Source: Candidatus Dormiibacterota bacterium (lineage in GTDB: Bacteria; Chloroflexota; Dormibacteria; Dormibacterales; Dormibacteraceae). From it: DNA of 64,000 nucleotides. Numbering within the stretch: the first letter of the stretch is position 1; every line of letters starts with the position of its first letter. The DNA lies in contig PNAG01000012.1 in NCBI GenBank assembly GCA_003169845.1, forward strand, positions 29,713 through 93,712, written 5' to 3'. The position numbers and the translations under genes were made by a program. The notes beneath the pieces were generated by a model. It was not told the origin of the DNA, did no database searches, and saw only the letters and a program-made list of their open reading frames with translations. Below are positions 43,865 to 56,773 of the stretch, in pieces.

Positions 43865-44881
43865 CTAGCTCTTCGTCTTCTTTGTGGTGGTCGTGGTGGT
43901 CTTCTTGGCAGGAGCCTTGGTCTCGGCTTTCGCCTTGGTCTCGGCTTTCGCCTTGGGCGCGGCTTTCGCCTTGGTCTCGGTCTTCACTTCCGCTTTGGCT
44001 TTGGGCTCAGCCTTCGGCTTCGCGGCGGGCTTGGCCGTGGTGGTCGTGGTCACGCGAGCGCGGCGCGGTGCCGCGGGGGCGGTGGCGGTGGTGGCTGTGG
44101 CTGTGGCGACCTCAGGCTCGGGTGCGGCTACCTGCGCGGTGGTCACCTCGACGGCGGCCTGCGGCTCGGCCATGACCGCAGCCAGCTCGGGTTGCGGGGC
44201 CATCTCGGCGATCGGCGCCGTATTTTCCGCCGCAACGGGCTGCTTGCGCAGGGGCGCGGCCACGTCCTTGTAGATCCAACACTTGACGCCAATCGCGCCG
44301 AACGTGGTGCTGGCGGTGGCGCGGCCGAAGTCGATGTTGGCCCGCAGCGTGTGCAGCGGCACCCGGCCTTCACGGTCCCACTCGCGCCGCGCCATCTCAG
44401 CTCCGCGCAACCGCCCACCGCAGTAGATGCGGACGCCCTTGGCACCAGAGCGCATCGTGCGCAGGATCGCCTGCTTCATCGCACGCTTGTAGCTGATGCG
44501 GCGCTCGATCTGCGACGCGATGTTCTCGGCCACGAGCTGCGCGTCGAGCTCCGGCTGCTTGATCTCCTGGATCGAGATGCGCACGCGGTTGCCGAAGCGC
44601 TTCTCGAGATCCTCGCGCAGCTGGTCGACCGACGCGCCGCCCTTGCCGATCACGATTCCGGGCTTGGCGGTGTGGATGGTCACGGTTAGCTGGGCGTTCG
44701 ACGAACGCTCCGTCTCGATCTTCGCGATGCCCGCATTACGCAAGCGCGCGAGGATGACACGCCGCATCTCGAGGTCCTCGTGCAGCATCTTCGTGTAGTC
44801 CTTGGGGTTGGCAAACCAGTTCGCCTCCCAGGGACGGAACACGCCGAGACGGAATGCGTTCGGGTGGACTTTGTGACCCAA
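43865..44881 (-). CDS. rpsC: 30S ribosomal protein S3, long low-complexity tail
   Basis: The TTG at 44881 gives LGHKVHPNAFRLGVFRPWEA, equal to the canonical MGHKVHP start, five bases after the rplV stop. The KH domain has PGIVIGKGGASVDQLREDLE, and the C-domain has GAEMARREWDREGRVPLHTL and RANIDFGRATASTTFGAIGV. Of 338 aa, about the last 120 are Ala/Thr/Lys/Glu repeats (KAKAETKAKAETKAPAKK), far beyond the usual 210-275. Confidence 0.96.
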   Translation of the reverse strand: MGHKVHPNAFRLGVFRPWEANWFANPKDYTKMLHEDLEMRRVILARLRNAGIAKIETERSSNAQLTVTIHTAKPGIVIGKGGASVDQLREDLEKRFGNRVRISIQEIKQPELDAQLVAENIASQIERRISYKRAMKQAILRTMRSGAKGVRIYCGGRLRGAEMARREWDREGRVPLHTLRANIDFGRATASTTFGAIGVKCWIYKDVAAPLRKQPVAAENTAPIAEMAPQPELAAVMAEPQAAVEVTTAQVAAPEPEVATATATTATAPAAPRRARVTTTTTAKPAAKPKAEPKAKAEVKTETKAKAAPKAKAETKAKAETKAPAKKTTTTTTKKTKS

Positions 44882-44885
44882 GCTG

Positions 44886-45233
44886 TTACTTAGCTCCTTG
44901 CGGGCGGTCTTCGACAACCGCGGTGATGTGGCAGGTGCGGTGGAAGAACTCGTGCGCCATGCTCCGGCTGACCGGCCGGCGGCGGCGAAAGGTTGGTCCT
45001 TCGTCGATGAGGATCTGCTTCAGCACGAGGTCGTCGCGGTTGAGGTTGAAGTTGTGTTCCGCGTTCGCCGCCGCGGACTTGATGGCCTTGGCCACGTCGC
45101 GGGCGGCGTGCTTCGGCGAGAACTCGAGCTGCGCGAGCGCCTCTGACACCTTCATGCCCTTCACTGAGTCGGCCACCAACCTTGCCTTGCGCGGCGTGCG
45201 GCGGACAAACCTCGAAACTGCGGAAACTTCCAT
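44886..45233 (-). CDS. rplV: 50S ribosomal protein L22
   Basis: A 115-aa L22: RFVRRTPRKARLVADSVKG, DLVLKQILIDEGPTFRRRRP and HRTCHITAVVEDRPQ. The hairpin loop that lines the exit tunnel is intact. The ATG at 45233 is preferred; the longer frame to 45629 is rpsS read out of frame. Confidence 0.97.
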   Translation of the reverse strand: MEVSAVSRFVRRTPRKARLVADSVKGMKVSEALAQLEFSPKHAARDVAKAIKSAAANAEHNFNLNRDDLVLKQILIDEGPTFRRRRPVSRSMAHEFFHRTCHITAVVEDRPQGAK

Positions 45234-45244
45234 CGTCGCCACTT

Positions 45245-45529
45245 CTACTTCAGTGCCGTCGACTTTTCGGTGTGGGTGCCGTGGCCGCGGAAGTGGCGCG
45301 TGGGCGCGAACTCGCCGAGGCGGTGGCCGACCATGTTCTCGCTGATGAAGACGGGCACGTGCTTGCGGCCGTCGTGGACCGCGATGGTGTGCCCGACCAT
45401 GTCGGGATAGATGGTCGAGGCGCGCGCCCAGGTGCGAATCACCTTCTTGTCGCGCGTCAGGTTCATCTTGTCGATCTTCTCTTTCAAGGGGGCGCTGATG
45501 AACGGCCCCTTCTTCAGTGAGCGTGACAC
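45245..45529 (-). CDS. rpsS: 30S ribosomal protein S19
   Basis: A 94-aa S19: [40 protein letters not shown] and [18 protein letters not shown]. The start abuts the rplB stop. Confidence 0.98.
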   Translation of the reverse strand: MSRSLKKGPFISAPLKEKIDKMNLTRDKKVIRTWARASTIYPDMVGHTIAVHDGRKHVPVFISENMVGHRLGEFAPTRHFRGHGTHTEKSTALK

Positions 45530-46372
45530 TTACTTCTTGCGTCCTTTCTTTTCGCGGCGGCGAATGATGAGTTTGTCCGAGGCCTTCTTCGGCTTGCGCG
45601 TGCGATAGCCCAGGGCGGGCTTGCCCCACGGAGTCTTCGGGTTGCCGCCGGGTCCGGTCTTGCCCTCGCCACCACCGTGTGGATGGTCGCGGGGGTTCAT
45701 CGTCGAACCACGGACGGTGGGTCGCACTCCGAGCCAGCGGCTGCGCCCGGCCTTGCCGCCCGACTCGTTCTCATGCTCGATGTTACCGACCTGGCCGATC
45801 GTGGCCTGGCAGCGAACGTGAATGCGCCGCAATTCGCCTGAAGGCATGCGCACGACGGCGTAGTCGCCTTCCTTTGCCAGCAGCTGCGCGGACGCGCCTG
45901 CCGAGCGCACGAGCTGGCCGCCGCGACCGAGCGTGAGCTCGATGTTGTGAATGGTCGAACCGACCGGGATGTTGGACAGGGGTAGGGCGTTGCCGATGCG
46001 CACGGGCGCCTCTTCCCCGCTCTCGATGGGGTCGCCGACCTTCAGGCCTAGCGGCGCGAGGATGTATCGCTTCTCGCCGTCCTTGTAATGGATGAGCGCG
46101 ATGCGGGCGCTGCGGTTGGGGTCGTACTCGATGGTTGCGACCTTGCCGGCGATGCCGTGCTTGTCACGCTTGAAGTCGATCTTCCGGTAGAGCTTGCGGT
46201 AGCCGCCGCCCTGGTGCCGCACCGTGATGCGACCCTGGTTGTTGCGGCCGGCGTGCGTCGGCAGCGACTCGAGCAGGGTCTTTTCCGGCTCATCGGTCGT
46301 GACCTCGTCGAAGCCCGATACCGACATGAAGCGGCGCCCGGGGCTGGTTGGCTTGTACTTTCTAATCGGCAT
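45530..46372 (-). CDS. rplB: 50S ribosomal protein L2
   Basis: A 280-aa L2, peptidyl-transferase-centre protein. [40 protein letters not shown] and the functionally important [20 protein letters not shown] (with the conserved His) are present. Confidence 0.98.
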   Translation of the reverse strand: MPIRKYKPTSPGRRFMSVSGFDEVTTDEPEKTLLESLPTHAGRNNQGRITVRHQGGGYRKLYRKIDFKRDKHGIAGKVATIEYDPNRSARIALIHYKDGEKRYILAPLGLKVGDPIESGEEAPVRIGNALPLSNIPVGSTIHNIELTLGRGGQLVRSAGASAQLLAKEGDYAVVRMPSGELRRIHVRCQATIGQVGNIEHENESGGKAGRSRWLGVRPTVRGSTMNPRDHPHGGGEGKTGPGGNPKTPWGKPALGYRTRKPKKASDKLIIRRREKKGRKK

Positions 46373-46380
46373 TCTTTATC

Positions 46381-46695
46381 TCAGACGCTCCCGAACAGGC
46401 CTTCGATCTTCTGACCGGGCCCGAGCGTCACGATCGCCTTCTTCCAGTCGGCCGTGTAGCCGATCGCTACGGCCCTGCGCTGGCTGCGGCGTCGCTTGCC
46501 GCGCATCGTCACGGTGTTGACGTCGCGCACCCTGATGCCCTGGGCCTCGTACTGCTCCTCGAGCGCCTTCTTGATGTCGGTCTTGGAGGCGCGCGGCGAG
46601 ACGCGGAACGTATACCTGCCCTGCGTGTAGAGCTGGTAGGTGCGCTCGGTGATGACCGGGCCGATCACGATCTCGGAGGCGGCTCTCGTCGTCAT
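46381..46695 (-). CDS. rplW: 50S ribosomal protein L23
   Basis: A 104-aa L23 forming the tunnel-exit docking site for trigger factor and SRP. VIGPVITERTYQLYTQGRYT, FRVSPRASKTDIKKALEEQY and NTVTMRGKRRRSQRRAVAIG match. Overlaps rplD by four bases. Confidence 0.96.
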   Translation of the reverse strand: MTTRAASEIVIGPVITERTYQLYTQGRYTFRVSPRASKTDIKKALEEQYEAQGIRVRDVNTVTMRGKRRRSQRRAVAIGYTADWKKAIVTLGPGQKIEGLFGSV

Positions 46696-47444
46696 TTTCC
46701 GTTGCGCTCCCGCTTGCTGAAGTTCTCTTCGAGCAGCTCAAAGCAATCCTTCGACAGGAGCAGGTAGGTGTGCGTGAAGAGGTCGCGGATGTTGAGGTTT
46801 CGCGCGAGGATCGTCTTCGTTCCATTCAGGTTGTCGAACGAACGGCTGACGACCACGTTGGGCGCCGGCAGCACGATGAGCGCCGAGTTGTCGAAGCCGA
46901 TCGCTTCCATCAGGTCGGCGGCCTGCTTGGTCTTCGGCTCATCGAAGACGAAGCTCTCGATGACTCGAACCTGCCCGTCGAGCGCCTTCTGGCTGAGCGC
47001 CGATCGAAGGGCGAGCCGGCGCATCTGCTTGGGCATGCGCTGCTCATAGCTGCGCGGGTGCGGACCGAACACGGTGCCGCCGCCCTTCATGGACGGTTCG
47101 CGGATCGAGCCGTGGCGCGCGCGACCGGTGCCCTTCTGGCGATACGGCTTGGCGCCGCCGCCGGAGACGTCTCCGCGGGTCTTGGTCGAGGCCGTGCCCT
47201 GGCGGCCGTTGGCGAGCTGGCGGAGGTATGCCTGGTGCATGACGGGCATGTTCGGCTTCTCGGCGAAGACGGCCTTGGGTAGGTCGACCTCGCCGTTGCG
47301 CTCGCCAAGTGCGTCGAAGAAAGGGGCCTGGAGTGGGTTGTTCTCACTTTCCTCGGCCTTCTTCTTCGCGACGGGCTTGGCCGCCTTGGTTGTCTTGGTT
47401 GTCTTGGTTGTTTTGGTGGTCTTGGTTGTCTTGGCCGCCGGCAT
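46692..47444 (-). CDS. rplD: 50S ribosomal protein L4, repetitive N-terminus
   Basis: A 250-aa L4. The core has NGRQGTASTKTRGDVSGGGA, KPYRQKGTGRARHGSIREPS and GGTVFGPHPRSYEQRMPKQM, with extended-loop residues intact. The N-terminal 35 residues are an addition that includes five KTT units encoded by a 9-base tandem repeat (47388-47432), which could slip in length. Confidence 0.96.
   Translation of the reverse strand: MPAAKTTKTTKTTKTTKTTKAAKPVAKKKAEESENNPLQAPFFDALGERNGEVDLPKAVFAEKPNMPVMHQAYLRQLANGRQGTASTKTRGDVSGGGAKPYRQKGTGRARHGSIREPSMKGGGTVFGPHPRSYEQRMPKQMRRLALRSALSQKALDGQVRVIESFVFDEPKTKQAADLMEAIGFDNSALIVLPAPNVVVSRSFDNLNGTKTILARNLNIRDLFTHTYLLLSKDCFELLEENFSKRERNGK
47388..47432 (-). repeat. Nine-base tandem repeat in rplD (five KTT codon units)
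   Basis: Five near-identical 9-base units (read on the plus strand as GGTTGTCTT) encode KTTKTTKTTKTTKTT at residues 5-19 of L4. The frame is kept by any unit change. Confidence 0.9.
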
Positions 47445-48106
47445 CAGACCTTCCTCCCGGTCGGCTTGCCGGCAGGTCCCTTGACCTTCACGGGCTTCGT
47501 CGACTGCCTGACGAGCACCAGCGCTCCGCGCGCACCGGGCACGCCGCCCTTCAGCAGCAGGAGGTTGCGCTCGGCATCCACTCGCACGACCTTGTAGGCG
47601 CGGGCCGTGGTGCGCACGTTGCCCATCTGTCCCGACATCTTCAGGCCCTTGAAAACGCGGGCCGAGTCGGTCGAACCGATGGCGCCGGGCTGGCGTACGT
47701 TCATCGAGCCGTGCGACTCGGGGCCGCGGCTGAATTTGTGCCGCTTGATGAGGCCCTGGAAGCCCTTGCCCTTGGAGTGCGACGTGACGTCGACGATCTC
47801 ACCGGCGGCGAAGATCTCCGCCTTGAGCTCCTGGCCGGCCTCCAGACCGTCGTAGCCGCGGATTTCGACCACGTGCCGGTGCGGTTCGAGCTTCGCCTTC
47901 TTAAACTCGCCCAGCTCGCCTTTGCTGAGCTTGCGCTCGGCCACGACGTCGAAAGCGATTCGAGCGGCGGCGTAGCCGTCCTTCTCCGCCGTGCGCAGGC
48001 CGAGCACGTGGCACGGGCCGGCCTCGAGCACTGTGACCGCAGTGGTGGTGCCGTCGGGGTTGAAGAGCTGGGTCATGCCCAGCTTCTTTGCTAGGAGGCC
48101 TTTCAA
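47444..48106 (-). CDS. rplC: 50S ribosomal protein L3
   Basis: A 220-aa L3: [59 protein letters not shown] and [20 protein letters not shown]. The stop overlaps the rplD start region. Confidence 0.98.
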   Translation of the reverse strand: MKGLLAKKLGMTQLFNPDGTTTAVTVLEAGPCHVLGLRTAEKDGYAAARIAFDVVAERKLSKGELGEFKKAKLEPHRHVVEIRGYDGLEAGQELKAEIFAAGEIVDVTSHSKGKGFQGLIKRHKFSRGPESHGSMNVRQPGAIGSTDSARVFKGLKMSGQMGNVRTTARAYKVVRVDAERNLLLLKGGVPGARGALVLVRQSTKPVKVKGPAGKPTGRKV

Positions 48107-48408
48107 CTCTTGATCTCGATGCTCACGCCGGCCGGAAGGCTGAGGCGCATGAGCGCGTCCACTACGCGCGGGTTGGGATCGAGAATGTCGACGATCCGCT
48201 TGTGCGTGCGCATCTCGAACTGCTCGCGCGAGTCCTTGTCGATGAAGGGTGAACGGATGACGGTGACTTTGGAGATCTCGGTCGGAAGGGGGATCGGGCC
48301 GGCAGTGCGCGCGTTCGTACGGCGGGCGGTGTCCACGATCTTGTCCGCCGCTTGATCCAAGACCCTATGGTCGTAGGCCTTGAGCCGAATCCGAATTTTT
48401 TGCGCCAC
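48103..48408 (-). CDS. rpsJ: 30S ribosomal protein S10
   Basis: A 101-aa S10 (NusE): [39 protein letters not shown] and [20 protein letters not shown]. First gene of the S10 block, 32 bases after tuf, so no room for a long autogenous leader. Confidence 0.98.
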   Translation of the reverse strand: MAQKIRIRLKAYDHRVLDQAADKIVDTARRTNARTAGPIPLPTEISKVTVIRSPFIDKDSREQFEMRTHKRIVDILDPNPRVVDALMRLSLPAGVSIEIKS

Positions 48409-48440
48409 TGCTTGCCCTTTCTCTTCCTTTACCTATATGC

Positions 48441-49628
48441 CTACTTGATGACCTCGGTCGCCACTCCGGCGCCGACGGTCTTGCCACCCTCGCGGATGGC
48501 GAAGCGAAGCCCCGGCTCGATCGCGATCGGCTCGCCGAGGGTGATGTCCATCACGACGTTGTCACCAGGCATGCACATCTCGACGCTATCGGGCAGCTTG
48601 ACCTCGCCCGTCACGTCGGTGGTGCGCATATAGAACTGCGGGCGGTAGCCCGTGAGGAACGGCGTGTGACGTCCGCCCTCTTCCTTTGAGAGCACGTACA
48701 CCTGCGCCTTGAACTGCGTGTGCGGCTTGATCGAGCCGGGCTTGGCCAGCACCTGGCCGCGCACGACATCCTCGCGCTTCACACCGCGCAGTAGCGCGCC
48801 GATGTTGTCGCCGGCCTGGCACTCGTCCATATCCTTGTGGAACATCTCGATGCCGGTGACGACCGTCTTGGTGCTGTTCGGGTGGATCCCGACGATCTCG
48901 ATCTCCTCGTTCCTCTTGAGCTTGCCGCGCTCGACGCGCCCCGTGGTGACTGTGCCGCGACCTTCGATCGTGAACACGTCCTCGATCGGCATCAGGAACG
49001 GCTTGTCGACCGGACGTTCCGGCTCAGGGATGTAGGTGTCGACCGCGTTCATGAGCTCCATGATCTTGGGCGACCACTCGGGGTCACCCTCCAGGGCCTT
49101 GAGCGCGGAGATGCGAACGATCGGGATGTCGTCTCCCGGGTACTCGTACTTGGTGAGGAGCTCGCGGAGGTCGAGCTCGACCAGCTCGATGAACTCCTTG
49201 TCGTCGACCATGTCGCACTTGTTGAGCGCGACCACGACGAAGGGTACGTTGACCTGACGGGCCAGGATGATGTGCTCCCGGGTCTGGGGCATGGCGCCGT
49301 CGTTGGCGGCCACGACGAGGATCGCGCCGTCCATCTGGGCGGCGCCGGTGATCATATTTTTTATGTAATCCTGATGCCCGGGGCAGTCCACGTGTGCGTA
49401 GTGGCGCTTCTCGGTCTCGTACTCCACGTGGGTGATCGAGATTGTGATTCCACGGGCTTTCTCTTCCGGCGCTTTGTCGATCTGATCGAAGGCTTTGAAC
49501 TCGGCCAAACCCTTCTCAGAAAGAACCCTCGTGATGGCAGCCGTCAGCGTCGTCTTACCGTGGTCGATGTGACCGATGGTCCCGACGTTGAGGTGCGGCT
49601 TTGTCCGCTCGAACTTCTTCTTCGCCAC
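48441..49628 (-). CDS. tuf: Elongation factor Tu
   Basis: A 395-aa EF-Tu. G1 [16 protein letters not shown]2 RGITI, G3 [10 protein letters not shown]4 NKCDMVDD and G5 SALK are intact, with domain 2 ([13 protein letters not shown]) and domain 3 ([14 protein letters not shown]). It is the only copy in the window. Confidence 0.98.
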   Translation of the reverse strand: MAKKKFERTKPHLNVGTIGHIDHGKTTLTAAITRVLSEKGLAEFKAFDQIDKAPEEKARGITISITHVEYETEKRHYAHVDCPGHQDYIKNMITGAAQMDGAILVVAANDGAMPQTREHIILARQVNVPFVVVALNKCDMVDDKEFIELVELDLRELLTKYEYPGDDIPIVRISALKALEGDPEWSPKIMELMNAVDTYIPEPERPVDKPFLMPIEDVFTIEGRGTVTTGRVERGKLKRNEEIEIVGIHPNSTKTVVTGIEMFHKDMDECQAGDNIGALLRGVKREDVVRGQVLAKPGSIKPHTQFKAQVYVLSKEEGGRHTPFLTGYRPQFYMRTTDVTGEVKLPDSVEMCMPGDNVVMDITLGEPIAIEPGLRFAIREGGKTVGAGVATEVIK

Positions 49629-49641
49629 TGTTTCCTCCTAA

Positions 49642-51750
<2,109 letters not shown>

Positions 51751-51757
51751 CTCTCTT

Positions 51758-52228
51758 CTAGTACCGGAAGTGGGAGAAAGCCTTGTTGCTTTCGGCCATC
51801 CGGTGGGTTTCCTCTTTGCGCTTGACCGCTCCACCAGTGTTCTGGGAAGCGTCAAGGAGCTCGAACGCGAGCTTCTCTGACATGCTCTTCCCACCGCGCT
51901 GCCGAGCGAAACGGACGATCCACCGGCGCGCCAGTGCAAGGCGCCGCTCCGGCCGGATCTCGACCGGGACCTGGTAGGTCGCGCCACCGACCCGCCGAGG
52001 CTTGACCTCGAGCAGGGGCGTGGCGTTGCGAAGGGCCAGGTCGAACACCTCCAGCGGTTCCTTCTTGGCCTGCTTGCCGGCGCGGCTCAAGGCATCGTAG
52101 ACAACCTTTTCCGCGGTCGACCGCTTGCCCTTGCTCATGACCACGTTCACGAACTTGGCAATCGCTTCCGACTGGTAGACGGGGTCGGGCGCGATGACAC
52201 GCTTGACTGGACGGCTGCGGCGAGGCAT
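51758..52228 (-). CDS. rpsG: 30S ribosomal protein S7
   Basis: A 156-aa S7: [60 protein letters not shown] and [20 protein letters not shown]. It overlaps rpsL by one base. Confidence 0.98.
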   Translation of the reverse strand: MPRRSRPVKRVIAPDPVYQSEAIAKFVNVVMSKGKRSTAEKVVYDALSRAGKQAKKEPLEVFDLALRNATPLLEVKPRRVGGATYQVPVEIRPERRLALARRWIVRFARQRGGKSMSEKLAFELLDASQNTGGAVKRKEETHRMAESNKAFSHFRY

Positions 52229-52614
52229 CAGGCGGCCGCCTTGCTCTTTTCGCGCTTCGCCCCGTACTTGGAGCGCGCCTTCTTCCGGTTCTTGGTGCCG
52301 GCAGTGTCCAGGGTGCCGCGAATGATGTGGTAGCGGACGCCCGGAAGGTCTTTGACCTTGCCGCCGCGGATGAGGACCACCGAGTGCTCCTGCAGGTTGT
52401 GCCCGATCCCGGGGATGTAGGCGGTCACCTCGATGCCAGTGGTCAGCCGGACGCGAGCCACCTTGCGGAGGGCCGAGTTGGGCTTCTTGGGAGTCTGGGT
52501 ATAGACGCGCACGCAGACTCCCCGCCGCTGCGGTGAGCCCTTGAGGGCCGGCGCCTTAGACTTCGATCTGGCCGCCCTGCGCGGAGTGCGAACCAATTGC
52601 TGGATTGTGGGCAA
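52228..52614 (-). CDS. rpsL: 30S ribosomal protein S12
   Basis: A 128-aa S12, decoding-centre protein. The TTG at 52614 gives [20 protein letters not shown], the canonical MPTIQQLVR start, preceded by [20 protein letters not shown] (Lys43 region, streptomycin site) and [17 protein letters not shown] are intact. It is the first gene of the whole str-S10-spc-alpha run. Confidence 0.98.
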   Translation of the reverse strand: MPTIQQLVRTPRRAARSKSKAPALKGSPQRRGVCVRVYTQTPKKPNSALRKVARVRLTTGIEVTAYIPGIGHNLQEHSVVLIRGGKVKDLPGVRYHIIRGTLDTAGTKNRKKARSKYGAKREKSKAAA

Positions 52615-52673
52615 ACAATTCTCCGAATGACGGCTGAAATCCCACGCGGCATCAGCCGATTGGGCGACAAACG

Positions 52674-53315
52674 ATGAGTATACCCAAAAACCGGCGGCCT
52701 CAATTGACCGCCCAGAAGAGCCATTACTTCGACCCCGCTCCGGTGGTCGAATCAAAGCCGCGTACCGTCCACCTCCACGTCGGGGAGCTTGCGCTCGAGC
52801 TCAAGGCAGACCGCGGGGTGTTCGGGTCCCGCGGCGTCGACCTCGGCACGCTGGTCCTGCTCCGCGAAGCGCCACCACCTCCTTCCGAGGGGGAAATCCT
52901 TGATCTCGGCAGCGGCTACGGGCCGATCGCAATCGCCCTGGCCCGTCAGGCGCCCGGGGCGCGAGTGTGGGCAGTCGACGTCAACGAAAGGGCGATTGAG
53001 CTGACGAGGACCAACGCGGCTGCCGCCGCCGTGGCCAACGTAACCGCCTCCTCACCGGACGAGGTGCCGGAGGACGTGCTGTTCGAGGCGATCTACTCGA
53101 ATCCGCCCATCCGGGTCGGCAAAGCGGCGCTCCACGAACTGCTGGTGAGGTGGCTGGGACGCCTGCGACCGGGTGGCCGGGCGTACCTGGTCGTGCAGAG
53201 GAACCTGGGGGCGGATTCGCTGGCGACGTGGCTGGCGGGCCAGGGGTATGAGGTGCAGCGGCTCAAGTCGAAAAAGGGATACCGGATCCTGCAGGTGGGC
53301 AATCCCGCCTCTTAA
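52674..53315 (+). CDS. RsmC-like class I SAM methyltransferase
   Basis: A 213-aa methyltransferase. SAM motif I is [19 protein letters not shown], motif [14 protein letters not shown] and the catalytic NPPI sits in [19 protein letters not shown], the pattern of RsmC/RlmG guanine-N2 rRNA methyltransferases. Compared with E. coli RsmC it lacks the N-terminal pseudo-domain, as is common in Gram-positives. The neighbouring ribosomal genes fit an rRNA target. Divergent from rpsL across 59 bases. Confidence 0.85.
   Translation: MSIPKNRRPQLTAQKSHYFDPAPVVESKPRTVHLHVGELALELKADRGVFGSRGVDLGTLVLLREAPPPPSEGEILDLGSGYGPIAIALARQAPGARVWAVDVNERAIELTRTNAAAAAVANVTASSPDEVPEDVLFEAIYSNPPIRVGKAALHELLVRWLGRLRPGGRAYLVVQRNLGADSLATWLAGQGYEVQRLKSKKGYRILQVGNPAS
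52677..52703 (-). promoter_or_regulatory. Promoter of the str-S10-spc-alpha run
   Basis: TATACT (52677-52682, minus strand) with TTGAGG (52698-52703), 15 bases apart. The predicted leader to rpsL is about 55 bases. The -10 box overlaps the first codons of the divergent methyltransferase. Confidence 0.55.
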
Positions 53316-53494
53316 CAGGCTGGGTTGACGACCGATTGTTCGAGCACTAAGTTGGCCCGAGGAGTGCCGGGGGGGAGGGCCGGCCAAGAAAGAGGGAGGG
53401 CCCGCCACAGTTATGCCCCCGAAACCCGAAGCGCCCCGCCCTGCCAACGCCCCCGCCCCACGACCACGCCCCCGCCCACGCCCGCGCCCCCGCC
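53316..53494. other. Gene-free spacer, skewed composition
   Basis: 179 bases between convergent genes, made of a G-rich stretch (53360-53400) then an almost pure C/G run of CCCCGCCC-type repeats (53440-53500). No gene or clear terminator is seen. Confidence 0.6.
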
Positions 53495-54511
53495 CTACTT
53501 CTCCCCCGCGAAATGACACGCCGCCAGCTGGTCCCGCTGCCCGTGCGGCTCGAGCAGCGGCTCCTGCTCTGAGCAGATCCCCGGCACCCGCGCGATCGGG
53601 CACCGGGTGTGGAACCGGCACCCCGACGGTGGGTTGACCGCCGACGGAATCTCGCCCTTCAGCAGGATCGGCGCCCGCGCCCGCTCCACCTCCGGATCCG
53701 GCACCGGGATGGAGCTGAGCAAAGCCCTCGTGTACGGGTGCTGCGGGTGGTCGTAGATGTCGTTCCGGCCGGCCGTCTCGACGACCTTCCCCAGATACAT
53801 CACCGCGATCCGGTCGGACAGGTGCCGCACCACCGCCAGGTCGTGAGCGATGAACAGGTAGGTGAGATTGAACTCGCGCTGCAGGTCCTGCAGCAGGTTG
53901 ATGATCTGCGCCTGGATGGACACATCCAGAGCAGACACCGCCTCGTCGCAAACGATGAACGACGGGTTCACCGCCAGGGCACGGGCGATCCCGATCCGCT
54001 GCCGCTGCCCGCCGGAGAACTCGTGCGGGTACCGGTTGGTGAAGTTCGGGTTGAGACCCACCAGCCGCAGCAGCTCCTGGACCCGCCGCTGGCGCTCTCG
54101 ACCCGAGCCGATCCCATAGTTGTCCAGCGGCTCCTGGATGATGTCCCCCACTGTCATGCGGGGATCCAGGGAGGCAAAGGGGTCCTGGAAGATCATCTGC
54201 ATCTTCCGGCGCATGCGCCGCAGCCGCGCCCCGCGCATCTTCGTGATCTCCTGTCCCTCGAAGATGATCTTGCCGCTGGTCACCGGCAGCAAGGCGGTGA
54301 TCAACCGGGCCAGAGTCGACTTCCCGCACCCTGACTCGCCGACCAGGCCCAGCGCCTCGCCCCGCCGGATCTCGAGGGTGACGCCGTCCACCGCCCGCAC
54401 CGCCAGGCCGCCGAAGCCGGCGATAGGGAAGTGCTTGTAGACGTCCTCCACCCGCAGGATGACCGGATCGGAGACAACCGCCGTCACCGGCGCTTTCTCA
54501 GCTGCCTGCAT
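53495..54511 (-). CDS. Oligopeptide ABC importer ATPase (OppF/DppF-like)
   Basis: A 338-aa ATPase with Walker [20 protein letters not shown] signature [15 protein letters not shown], Walker [17 protein letters not shown] and the oligopeptide-family C-terminus ([14 protein letters not shown], with the CxxxxxC region). It pairs with the OppD-like ATPase to power uptake. Last gene of the opp operon. Confidence 0.93.
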   Translation of the reverse strand: MQAAEKAPVTAVVSDPVILRVEDVYKHFPIAGFGGLAVRAVDGVTLEIRRGEALGLVGESGCGKSTLARLITALLPVTSGKIIFEGQEITKMRGARLRRMRRKMQMIFQDPFASLDPRMTVGDIIQEPLDNYGIGSGRERQRRVQELLRLVGLNPNFTNRYPHEFSGGQRQRIGIARALAVNPSFIVCDEAVSALDVSIQAQIINLLQDLQREFNLTYLFIAHDLAVVRHLSDRIAVMYLGKVVETAGRNDIYDHPQHPYTRALLSSIPVPDPEVERARAPILLKGEIPSAVNPPSGCRFHTRCPIARVPGICSEQEPLLEPHGQRDQLAACHFAGEK

Positions 54512-54562
54512 CGACCACCAGCGCCCCCCTCCCCACTCGCATCGGCTACGCCATCGGGTCCA

Positions 54563-55642
54563 TCAGCTTCCAGCCTTCCCGCCGATGTCGGCCGCCGGCG
54601 CCTTCAGCTTCTCAGCCGCGGCGACCGAGATCGAGCTCTGCTTGGCTGTGGCGATGTCCGCCTCGCTGACGTTTCGCATCAGCACCCAACAGCGCGCGAC
54701 CTGGTCCGGGCCGACTTCTCCCAGCGGCGGCTCCTCCACCTTGCACCGGTCCACGACGAAAGGACATCGCGGGTGGAACTTGCATCCTGGCGGCGCGTTC
54801 GTGAGGTCCGGGGGCAGCCCCTTGATGCTGACCAGGCGGTCCTTGCGCGCCTCGTCCACTCGAGGCACCGAGCGGAGCAGCGACCAGGTGTAAGGGTGCT
54901 GGGGACTCTTGAAGATCTGCTCGACCGGACCTTCCTCGACCACCCTGCCCGCGTACATCACCACCACCCGCTGGCACAGGCTCGCGACCAGGGCCATGTT
55001 GTGCGTGATGAGCATCATCGCCGTGCCAAGCTCGCGGTTCAGCTGCTTCATGAGCTGGATGATCTGAGCCTGCACGGTGACGTCCAGGGCGGTGGTCGGT
55101 TCGTCCGCGATCAGCAGCGACGGCTCGTTCGAAAGGCCCATGGCGATCATCGCCCGCTGGCGCATGCCACCTGAGAACTGATGCGGATAGTCCCTGGCGC
55201 GCTGCTCCGCCGAAGGAACGCGCACCCGGGTCAGCAGCTCGATGACCCGGCTCTTCGCCAGCTCAGGCGTGAACCGCTTGTGGGCGGTCATCGCCTCCTC
55301 GATCTGGCTTCCGATCCTGGTCACCGGGTTGAGCGACGTCATCGGGTCCTGGAAGATCATGGCGACGTCGTTGCCGCGGAAGTCGCGGATCTCCTCGTCG
55401 TCCATCTTGACCACGTCGTTGCCCCGGAACAGGATCCGTCCGGACGTGATCTTGCCGGGGTCGGGAACCAGCCTGAGGATGGACAGGGCGGTGATCGTCT
55501 TCCCGCAGCCCGACTCGCCAACGATGCCGAGGGTCTCCCCCACGTCGATGTGCAGGTTGACTCCGTCGACGGCGCGCACCACACCCCGCGACGTGAAGAA
55601 CTGCGTGTGCAGGTCTTCGACCTGCAGGAGGGTTTGTGCCAC
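54563..55642 (-). CDS. Oligopeptide ABC importer ATPase (OppD/DppD-like)
   Basis: A 359-aa ATPase: Walker [17 protein letters not shown], signature [15 protein letters not shown], Walker [17 protein letters not shown], and C-terminal [15 protein letters not shown]. The N-terminal part contains the usual [18 protein letters not shown]. Gene order D then F follows the family rule. Confidence 0.93.
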   Translation of the reverse strand: MAQTLLQVEDLHTQFFTSRGVVRAVDGVNLHIDVGETLGIVGESGCGKTITALSILRLVPDPGKITSGRILFRGNDVVKMDDEEIRDFRGNDVAMIFQDPMTSLNPVTRIGSQIEEAMTAHKRFTPELAKSRVIELLTRVRVPSAEQRARDYPHQFSGGMRQRAMIAMGLSNEPSLLIADEPTTALDVTVQAQIIQLMKQLNRELGTAMMLITHNMALVASLCQRVVVMYAGRVVEEGPVEQIFKSPQHPYTWSLLRSVPRVDEARKDRLVSIKGLPPDLTNAPPGCKFHPRCPFVVDRCKVEEPPLGEVGPDQVARCWVLMRNVSEADIATAKQSSISVAAAEKLKAPAADIGGKAGS

Positions 55643-55675
55643 CTACACGAGAACTTTAAGAGATGGGGAGGGCGT

Positions 55676-56590
55676 TTAGCGTTTCATGCGGGGATCGAGC
55701 GCGTCCCGCAGCCCGTCGCCGACGAAGGAGAACGCGAGGAGCGTGAACCCGATCGACAGGGCCGGGAAGACGACCGAGCTCGGGTTCGCGTAGATCGCCT
55801 CGTAGCCGTCGAACACCATCTGGCCCCAGGTCGGCGTGGGCGGCTGGATGCCTACGCCCAGGAAGCTCAATACCGCCTCGAGAAAGATGGCCGACGGGAT
55901 GCCGAACACGACGGTGACGATGATCGGGCCGAGCGCGTTCGGGAGCAGGTGCTTGAGGATGAGCTTGAGAGGTGGGGACCCCGAGGAGCGGGCCGCCTCG
56001 ATGTACTCCTTCTCCTTGATCGCCAGGACCTGGCCTCTGACCAGGCGGGCAAGACCAACCCAGCCGACCAGCGCGATGGCTCCGAAGATCGAGAGCAGGT
56101 TCGGCCCGAACACCGACACGAGCACCAGCACGAAGATCAGGTCTGGGAACGCGTACCAGATGTCGGTGAACCGCATCAGGAGGTTGTCGATGCGGCCGCC
56201 GAAATAGCCGGCCGCCAGGCCGATGGCGAGACCGATGGGAAGGATGATGCCCTGGACCAGGATCCCGACGGAAAGCGAGATCCGGCTCCCGAACATCAGG
56301 CGGCTCAGGGTGTCGCGGCCCAGTTCATCCGTGCCGAACAGGTGTCCGGCCTGGCCGGGCCCGACCTCGATGTTCTCCACCTGCTGCGTGGTGGGGCTGA
56401 CGATGATGCCGAGGTGCACGAGCAGCGGAGACAGGAACGCGACCAGGATGAGAAACACGATCACCACCGCACCCAGCACCGCCAGCCGGTTGCCCCGGAA
56501 GCGGTGCCATGCGTCCTGCCACAGGCCGATCTGCTGCTCCGCGACCTCCCAATCGACCGCTTGCTCGAGCGCGGGCTGTGCCAGGGCCAT
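55676..56590 (-). CDS. Oligopeptide ABC importer permease (OppC/DppC-like)
   Basis: A 304-aa inner-membrane permease with six hydrophobic helices, the first near 38-60 ([18 protein letters not shown]). [20 protein letters not shown] is the OppC-family start of the core. The EAA coupling loop is [20 protein letters not shown]. Confidence 0.93.
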   Translation of the reverse strand: MALAQPALEQAVDWEVAEQQIGLWQDAWHRFRGNRLAVLGAVVIVFLILVAFLSPLLVHLGIIVSPTTQQVENIEVGPGQAGHLFGTDELGRDTLSRLMFGSRISLSVGILVQGIILPIGLAIGLAAGYFGGRIDNLLMRFTDIWYAFPDLIFVLVLVSVFGPNLLSIFGAIALVGWVGLARLVRGQVLAIKEKEYIEAARSSGSPPLKLILKHLLPNALGPIIVTVVFGIPSAIFLEAVLSFLGVGIQPPTPTWGQMVFDGYEAIYANPSSVVFPALSIGFTLLAFSFVGDGLRDALDPRMKR

Positions 56591-56773
56591 TATTTAGAAG
56601 CTCCCTTCCGTCCCGGTCTGAAATCGAGGCGGTTGGGTGCGGATTGCAGACCGAAGTGACGATGGCGCCAGGTGGCCCTGGGTCTCCCGGGCCACCTCAC
56701 GTGTGGGGTAGCCGATGTCGAAGCGCGCTCGCATTTCGCGCCGAGACGGCAAGGCAGGCGCCGTCCTCACGTT
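56591..56773. other. Intergenic spacer between oppC and oppB
   Basis: 183 bases with no convincing ORF, hairpin or promoter. It is longer than other gaps in this operon and may be where a gene was lost. Confidence 0.5.
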
